The position numbers and the translations under genes were made by a program. Shown in pieces: positions 13,501 through 22,500 of a stretch of DNA of 64,000 nucleotides (position 1 is the first letter of the stretch; each line of letters begins with the position of its first letter). The notes below the pieces were generated by a model. That model was not told where the DNA came from. It searched no databases and saw only the letters and a program-made list of their open reading frames with translations. This DNA is from Kryptolebias marmoratus (lineage: Eukaryota > Chordata > Actinopteri > Cyprinodontiformes > Rivulidae), in NCBI RefSeq assembly GCF_001649575.2, contig NC_051449.1, positions 13,454,374 to 13,518,373 on the forward strand. The letters run 5' to 3'.

Positions 13501-16500
13501 AATTTTATTTAAATCAAAAAAGTAATGACTGAGTCTGCATCTACAACTGATTAACTTTTGACGTCAGTCCAATTCAAGATGGCCGCCACAGCCAGCTGAC
13601 ACATAAATGGCTATAACGCAGTCAGTTTTACACATATTGAGCTAAGATTTGGTGAAGTAGTAACTGAGAGTCATTCACAACACATCTGAGAGATAACAAA
13701 TTAAACAAGATATTGCAGTATTGCATGATAAAGTTATTTTAGAGGTTTGATCAAAACATTACTTTTCAATGTAACATGATCTTTGTCTAAAACTCTGGCA
13801 TGCCCGATAGCGGGCGATATGCATTCCTTCAAGAAATGCTAGGCCTTTAAGTCAGTCAAAATTTAAATTAGAAGCCTCTTATTTTTTTTATTATAAACTT
13901 CATTAGCAGTCATTTGAATGGTTGTTCTTTAAATGTGGCCTGAAGAATACTAGTAGCATTAAATTACATTTTTCTGGCATTTTCCCTCAATAGAAACTAA
14001 TAATAAAGGTAAGCACTTTTTGTTGCGGCCAAGCATTAGTAACAAAAGAAGAAGACAAAAACAATCATTTTTAATCGTGTAAACTGTGTCTCACTTCCAG
14101 GAGCTCTGATGCGAGCTTACAGCCAGCTGTATCAGCTGTTCCACCTGCTATCAATCACAGCTTGTTATCGTCTCACCAGGAGCGGCAAGCTGCGCGTCAG
14201 AGAAAGGTCAGCGTGACTCCAGCTCGTCTCCAGATTTCAAGCTCGCAGCAGTTTTTCCACTCCATTAATTTTACCGCTTTCAAAGAATTTACGAATGTTG
14301 CTTTAAATGCTCTAAATAATAATCAGCATTTTATTGGGCTTCCCAGCCACAATGTTACACTGTGCAGCATTACTGTGGCCAAAATGCACCTTTATGGACA
14401 CACAAGAAACTCAAGCCTTGTTTTTTAAGATGTGGTGGGTGCTATTCTGCAAAAGAAACTCTCTCCCTCAGGCATGTTTAGGAAATGAGATATCTTTTAG
14501 AACAAGACACAGCCAGGAGGATGGTGGAGAGAGAAGATGAGGTTTCTCTGAAGTTTCTGTTTCCACTCTGCACTGCATGTGATACAGTCACTGTTACAAA
14601 GTAAAAAAAAAAACCTTTCTACAGTCTGAGAAATTGCAAATAAAAGAAAAGTTACATTTGTTAACAAAAAAGGTAGCAGGTTAGTGAGCCACTTTCAGGT
14701 TTAAAAGAAGACAGAAGCATTTACCTGGTGATGCAGGGCTGGAGGGATTTGATTCAGTCTCTTTTGTTACAGTCTCCTCTTCCTCTGCATGTTCACTTGG
14801 AGCTTGGGTTCCCTCCTCGTCTCCGGTCCCCACCAGGTAGTTCCAAGGCTTCCAAATGGACTTAACAATCTTAGAGATCACCTAAAGCAAAAAGTAAACA
14901 GTTAGCACCTGAGCAAAACTGCTTCAGATTAGACATTAGGTTGTCCTAGTTGAGCCTTTGAAGTTTAAACCAACCTTTTTCTCAGCTGGAGTCGGGTGAA
15001 CCGGAGGTCGGAGAAACTCCTCCGAGTCGGGCCCAGGCTCCTGCAGTTCTCTCCAGTCGAAGGAGGTGTGTCCTGGGATCAGCTGGAGGGTAACGAATGA
15101 CGCCGATGACTCTGAGGACCAGGGGTCTGTGGCTTCAGATGATTATAACATCAGTAACTGTTCATCCAGTTTGGAAAACTCTTTAGACTTCAGCATAAGA
15201 CTTACAAACGCCGTGAGGGGACTCCTCTTCTTCAAGGTCAACCATTCCTGTCCAGCTGGAAGGGGAAACGTCACTGCCTTCTGAGGATGCTGCAGGAATT
15301 TGCAATAAACATCAGACTTGCAATCAATAGTAATTCATTTCTACAGGGGCCGGTGCGTTTTCCACTTGACAAACTGGTTTAAGACACCATAACTGAGCCA
15401 GTGTTAGATGAATGTAAAACCTGTGAGCGTGGTGGTTTGCTGTGTAGTCAGATTGGAGCTGTCGGTCGCTGCAGACTCAGCATCACTCAAGCCTGTGAGA
15501 TAGCTCCAGGGCTTCCACTGGGAGGTGTAAATCTCCGAGCCTGTATCCTTCACTTTACCTAAGGAACGAATTAAAGAGATGTTTGCGCTCGTAAATCCCT
15601 GAAATGTCTAAAATCTTGATTTGTTTTAAATTGTTTGCAAACAACAGATTGCTGTACTGACAACTGAAAATCTTGGTATTTAACGTTCCTTGTCTTTGTT
15701 CTCTCTCTCTCTCTCTATCTCTCTCTCACACACACACAAAGCGCCTGTCAATCCAGCAGGTTCTTGGATACATGATTAGAAATGAGTGTTGCCATAGCTA
15801 CAACAGCAGCAATGACTTTTATTGTCATTTTTACTGCATTAACACCCAACAACGCTTCAGTCAGAAGTGAGATGGAAGATTTAAACATTTGTTCACTCAT
15901 TTCATTAGTCACATCGGATTTTCTTTTCGTTGATATAAAACAGTATTACAAAATTATAGCCAGTAGTTGTTCTCCTGTGGGATGCTGGTGTAGATTCTCA
16001 TGTCCCAAACACAAAAACAACTGGACTTCTATTCGGCTACAGAACAGAAGTCCAGTTGTTTTTGTGTTTAACCTTTTTTGGGATTCTCCTATGGGATGAT
16101 ACCTCTGTAGCAGTAAGCGTCATATAAAGCTGTAGTGTTGTCAGCGGTGGTGTTGGGCGTGACGGTGTGGACTCCCGGCTGGCTTCCTCCACATTCTGGA
16201 CGAGGCCAGGCCACTGGGTAGCGGACGCTGCCGTCAGACAGCCATCCCGGGGCGCAGCTGTCCAGGCCGGCCCTCCACGCCAAATAAAGCTGTCCCACAG
16301 TGGCCAACTGGCCTCCGAGGGACACGCAGCGGTCTGAGGCTGAAGACAGCGACAGCCTGCCTGGGACCGAGGAGTGGAACACCTCACCTGGAGGACAAAC
16401 ATTTCAGACAGAAAATCATCTACACACAGAAGATGAAAACCCCGTTTTAGACACGTTGATTCAATAAATATACACTTGGATTCTGAAGGTAGCAGCACAG

Positions 16501-19500
16501 AAACACTGCTAACAGCTTGTTTATACCTCTGTCACTTCAGTCTGTGGCACTCAGGCTGAAGGTCAACCATTTAAAAAGCTTTATTATATATATATAAAAA
16601 ACCAACTAAAAGAACTCTGTGTTCATCCAGTTCTTTCGATGATAGTTTTACAAATATGAATGCATCAATGATTGTGAATAAGACTGCTTGTGAGTCTGTA
16701 TAATAGTAAATATACATAATTTGGCAGAAATATACAATCCATCCCAGTATGTATCTAAAACTCATCAGGTACTCACTACCTGGTACATACATTGTACTTA
16801 TCAGGCATGTACTTGGTACTTACAGGACATATACCTGGTACTCATTGGGCATGTACATGGTACTTAAAGGGCACATACCTACCTGGTATTTACAGGGTAC
16901 ATATCTGCTACTCTTTAGGTACATGTACAAAATGTGGATGGAGCGGTAGAGGTGCACAATACAGCCCGGTACTTACCAGGTACTGAGTACTGAGCTGCAT
17001 TATGTGCTGCTAACTTTAAATTTGATTATTAATGGTTTTTTAGGCTGCATCTGGACTGCTATATCCAGATTTTGTTGCAAAACCTGCAACAATAATAAAG
17101 ATATAATCTATTTAAATTGCAATTTCTTACAAAAACTTTTTAAAAAATGTGTAACAGGGTTTAATTTTGTATGTATCTTAGTTAAAACACTAAGGAGCCT
17201 CAGGTCAGTGACTCTGAGACAAAACTAAACTGAGCCAGGGTGCATTTTTCAAAATGACATGTCACATAATGAAAATTTTTTATTTTTATTTTAGTGTTTT
17301 CAAGATACTTTTAACAACAATGGAGCTGTGAGACATGTAGGGATATCAGTTTTTGGTGCTAGAAATAAAAACAACTCCTTAAGACACTGCTGGTTGGTGT
17401 TTTTTACTGGGTTTATTTGGAAAGAGAGAAAAAAAAAGAAAGATTTAAAAAATATCCCCACACTATTTCTTTTATGCTACAGCAGAATATGATGCAAGTA
17501 TCAGTATGAAAGCCAAAAGCGGTGACACTGATGTGTTTTATGTTTGTGTGTGTGTGGGTGTGTGTGTGTGTGTACCATCCAGTTCTTTAGCAAAACAGTA
17601 CACATCAAACATCTCTTTCGGGTCTCTCTTCCCATAATTTCTCACTCCAGCTGAATACTCCTTGTGTCCATAGCAACCGAGCTCTGGCGACTGGAGCGAA
17701 TAACTGTGGACAGAAACATGTGGAAGACCAAAATAAGTCTTATCTGCTATATATATATATGAACAACATAAATGTCTCGTGAGCATTTTTCCACAATAAG
17801 TTGATCTCACCTCATAAAGCAAAGTGCGTTTTTGCTAAGATTTTTAAATGTCAGCTAAATAAATAAATAAATAACTTCTTGTTTGCCCTCACTTCAAAAG
17901 TGCACAGAATTTAAATAATTTAGGAAACAAGAGCGCTAATAGTAGCACATTCCCCAAGTGGATGATGGGGCAAAAAAGAGAGAGAAGAAACAGGTCAAAT
18001 AAAGAAAATGTCCTCTATGTTGGAAATTAGCAGACTTATTTATAGGAAATAACAGCTTTCAGAGTAGAACAATAACTAGGAGGGAGGGGAAGAGATGTTC
18101 AGCTGTAATTTCAGGTTAGGGCAGAAATCCTGCAGGCGAAAGTGAGCAAATCTTCTTACGGTCGCACCGTCATTTCACAAACATTTTCCTGGCGGGGCTT
18201 TCCAGTCTCGCAGACTGAGCTGAAGACTCATGCAATTCACACCTTCACACATTCTCGTGCCACATCTCCATTTTCTTACGCAGTGAAAAACAAATTTACA
18301 GGTAATCACACTGCAGCGTGGAAACTGGCGCCTAATCCCAGAACTCCCTGCAGACAGGACAGAGTAGCGCTCAGCAACATAAAGTTTTCACACCACTAAG
18401 GAAGAAAAGGAGAAATATCAACCATAAACGATGGCTGGTTCATTCATTCAGTGTCTGGCACCAGAATTATTGACGCTCCAGCATCAGTGTCAATACTTGA
18501 GGATCCTGAGGTTTGTTTTAATTTGCAGTTTTGTGGAAGAACAATCAAAGTGTTGCCCTCAAGGTTCACAGAGAAACTGACTGATTCAAGAGCAATATTA
18601 TGGGTTTGGGTCTAACTCTTGGTTGAAAAATTAAATTAAAGTGACCTCCAAAGTTAGATCAATCCGTAAAGATTCTGAAAAGAGCGATTTATTATTGCCC
18701 GCTTCGATGCTTTGAAAGTTTCTTCAAGGTTTCTGCTGCTGCACAAAAACACAAATGCAAAATAACCTGAGAAATGAGAGTTTCTTTTATTTTTCTTGCT
18801 TTTCAAAGGGTGCAGACCGAAATACCTTTGGACACAAACTAATGATCCTAAAACCAATTAAAGAAACAAATCAAAGTATATCTTTAGGTGCAGAATCTGT
18901 TCGCAAGAGATGAGGTTTTCATACCAAAAGCCTCCTGGTTTTTGTTTTTGGTCTGAACATTTACCAATTACATTTAAGCAAGCTTCAGTTGCTTCTAGGT
19001 TCAAAACAAAAACTCACTTTATTTGTATGGATTACACAGGCCTGCAGCAGGGACACATGGAGCAGGGATACGTCGAATGAAAGAATTGATATCTTTAATT
19101 CTTTCTCCACTGATGGCACCAATAATCTCATAACATCAGGTTAAAACAATCAATCAGTTTCTCAGGTTTCATGTGAGAGATTTCTGCTCTCATATTTATC
19201 AGATTGACAGACCAGTTTGTAAAATCTCATTTGATTTTAGTGCTTGATTTAAATAAATGAATAGGAACCACAGGCTCTTATCATTCGAAATTAGGCGTAA
19301 ATAGGTGTAATCATTGGTTGCGGTCCAAACAACTCAATGAGTGCGTGACACGAAGGTACGAAGAAGTGATCGAGCCCTCACCGGACAGTCTGATCATTCA
19401 ACCATCCGGCTGAACAGCTGGAAAACCCGTCATGGTACGCTGCCCACAGCTGGGCCGGCGACGCAATCTCAGCCGAGGTTTCCTCGCAGGCACGCTGGGC

Positions 19501-22500
19501 GTCGGCGAAGGAGAGGGCATAACGGGCCTCAGGCGCCTGGTAGTGAAACACCACCCCTACACACACACAACGACATGTAAGAAAAATGTACACACAAACA
19601 AAGTTGTGGCCTGAAATAGTTGAATTAATCTCTGTTTCAGATTCTGAATAAATTTTGCTGAAAAACAAATAAAGAATGATCACTTATTCAGCCCAAACAC
19701 GTAAATTAAAATAATTACACAATTATTTAAGTGTAAAACAAGGAAACAAAAAAAATACACATGCACAGACAGCATAAATATACATTAATTAAACCAGTCA
19801 GTATGATGTTTATGTAATAATGTTTAATTAAATGGAGCTAAAAGGGGTTGGCTGTGCTTTAAAAGCTGCCATTATCTGCTGTATATTAACACATGAAAAC
19901 TGCACTGAAAAAAGAAGACAACAAAAATGGATTCATTAACTAAGAGGAATATTTTACAGCCTCTTGTATAAATGCAGCATCAGTTTAATTGTTTTCTCTC
20001 ATTAGAGGTTGCTGCACTTACCGGAGACCACCAGGGGCACGGTGTCTCGCTCGTAGTGGTTGCCCATGGCGACCTGACAGCGGTAAGTGCCTGAGTCGTC
20101 AGTGCGGAGACCGGAGATCTCCATGGTGGCATTCAGAGGGCTGGCAGAGTATCCTGGCAGCATAACGCGGCCGCTGAAAGCCTTATTCACCTTGATTACA
20201 TCACCTTTGGCACAAACAGAGAGCTTTCTTCAATCCAAATGTCTGCTGGCATGCTGCAGGATTTATGAGCAGCAGCTAAACTTTATAATAGTCCAATAAA
20301 ACATAAAAAACATCAGCTCTGTTTGTTTCCTATCAGTGATTTGTTTTCATAACTGTGAAAAGTTAGAACAATTGCACTTTTTTAAAACCCGAAAGACTTT
20401 TTCACTTTTCTCAGTGGCTGAACACAAAACACCAGTATTGTTTTCATTCTGTTTGTTAAATACTCCCAGTGATGGTCAAAAAGGTGCATGTTGGGAAAAC
20501 TGGAGAGTCTAAATTGATCTTTGCTCTTTGTCCAGGATGTAATTCTGTAATCCTCCCCATCACCTGATAAAAGCTGTAATAGACCCCAAACATCCATTTC
20601 ACTCACACTACTGCCTTCATTTATCACAAATATTTACACTAATATCGGCCCTGCTTTCAGGTTTCATTTTGAAAGGTGGATGATTATATAATTACCTATG
20701 TCTCTATGTGTGTTTGTCTGTTTGTTAGCAAAATATCTCACGAACCACTGGTTGCATTTGAATGAAATTCTCCTAAACTAATCATTGGATGTGCATCTAC
20801 AACAAACTTTTGGAGTCAACTTGATTAAAATTGGCCAACACAGCCAATCAATCTTTATAGATATTTTATGGACATAGTTTTATAGATATTGAGCTAAACT
20901 TTGGCGTAGTAGTAGTCGAGAGTTATCCCCATCACTCACTCCGAGTACTAACAAATCGCACAATTTTGTTGTCTAAAACTCTGTCATGCAAAGAAGGATA
21001 CTTTTTAATTCCTTAAGCAAATGTGACTCGGTCATGTTGTCCAACTGTATTTTTTTTCTTTCCTCTTGTGGATTTTCAGAGCTTTAAAAAGAAAACAATG
21101 TTCCTGAAAGCTGCCAATCCTGTAAAGTTTTGCAGATGTGGTGACTTTACCCTTCCCTTTTCCAACCCAGGTAATTTTACACATTTAGAAGTACGATGAA
21201 CTTTTGAGTTGAACTGATTTATACTGCAGTGTTAAACTGTCAGTCTGAGCATCGCCAGTGTCCGTTTACCTATAAAGCACATTTTAAACCACACAGATTG
21301 AACCAAAGTGCTGTACAATAAATAAAGCAAAACAAAAAATGATGGAAACGCATCACTTCAGTAAAACAATAACTAAGCAGATCAGATTAGATATGTTGTG
21401 TTTTTGTTTTTGTTTCACCTTTTGCAGAAAGTACAATCTGCTCCAGAGGAGTCCCTTGGCCTCCTGCTGGTGGTCTGCTGTGGGTCCACAGGAGGTGTGG
21501 AGGCTGGGCGGAGGAGCTGGTCTGGAGGGTGAAGACACAGGGGAGGACAACTTTGCCGGCGAGCGTCTGTTGGACTGTAGGATGGCTGATCCTACGCATG
21601 TTCACCACGGAGGAGGCTGCAGCGAAAGAGGACAGAAAAAAACTGATTATGACATGTGAAAAAGAAGAAAATTAATAAAATGGCATATTTTTTATAACTG
21701 TTGGTCATTTTTTTCTATTTCGATCATTTGAATTTCTATTAAAATAATTTACAACAAGTACATTTATAGGGTAAAAACATAAAGCTTGAAAATTAATTAC
21801 CCAATGACTGTATGGCAACAGTGTTGATATATGATGATAATGAAAAAAAAATATTTCTCATTCATGTTTAAACTCGTTCTTTTTGTGTGTGTTTTTAAAA
21901 ATCAGCACATAGATACACTCAGAGAGCAAACATTAGGAGTTGGAGAATCTGCCTGTTACAAAGATTGTGCAAAAACCTAAAGAGAAAAATGTCAGGTTAA
22001 ACAAAAGATGGAGGTCAATCATCTGTCATCATAATAATGTCAGCTGAGACATAAATACGTTTAATTTTTTTATTATTATATTTCAGTCATGGCTATTATC
22101 AATCTATATTAATATATTGTCAACTAAAGATTGTTTGAAAGGTGCCTCTGCCCTAAAAAGCACAATTTAAGCTATAAACTGTATAAGAAATGTAAAGAGA
22201 ACTAAAGGTTAAAAATAAATAAATAAATAAATAAATATAGGCACCATGGTAACCACATGCCTGTCTGTAATTCCCTGACTGCCAAGTTAATGAGAGGCAG
22301 ACAGAAACAGACTGAAAAGTAAGCCTCAAACAGCTGCTGTGCAAAAACTATTAAAGCTTATCTTAAAAAAATTTTTTAAGTGTGAACAGCAGAAGACTGG
22401 TGGTCACACATGTGAATTTTTATGTTTTTTTTTTTGTTTTATGTAGGAGATATGATAAGTGAAAAATAAAATCTTCACTTTTACTTTCGAAGAGTATATT

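Larger units (their letters stand above)
16388..17575. other. ncan intron between Link1 and Link2 exons
   Basis: A 1.19-kb intron containing the ACCTGGTACTTAC minisatellite at 16.75-16.99 kb and a TA-rich run near 16588. No other structure is supported. Confidence 0.7.
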
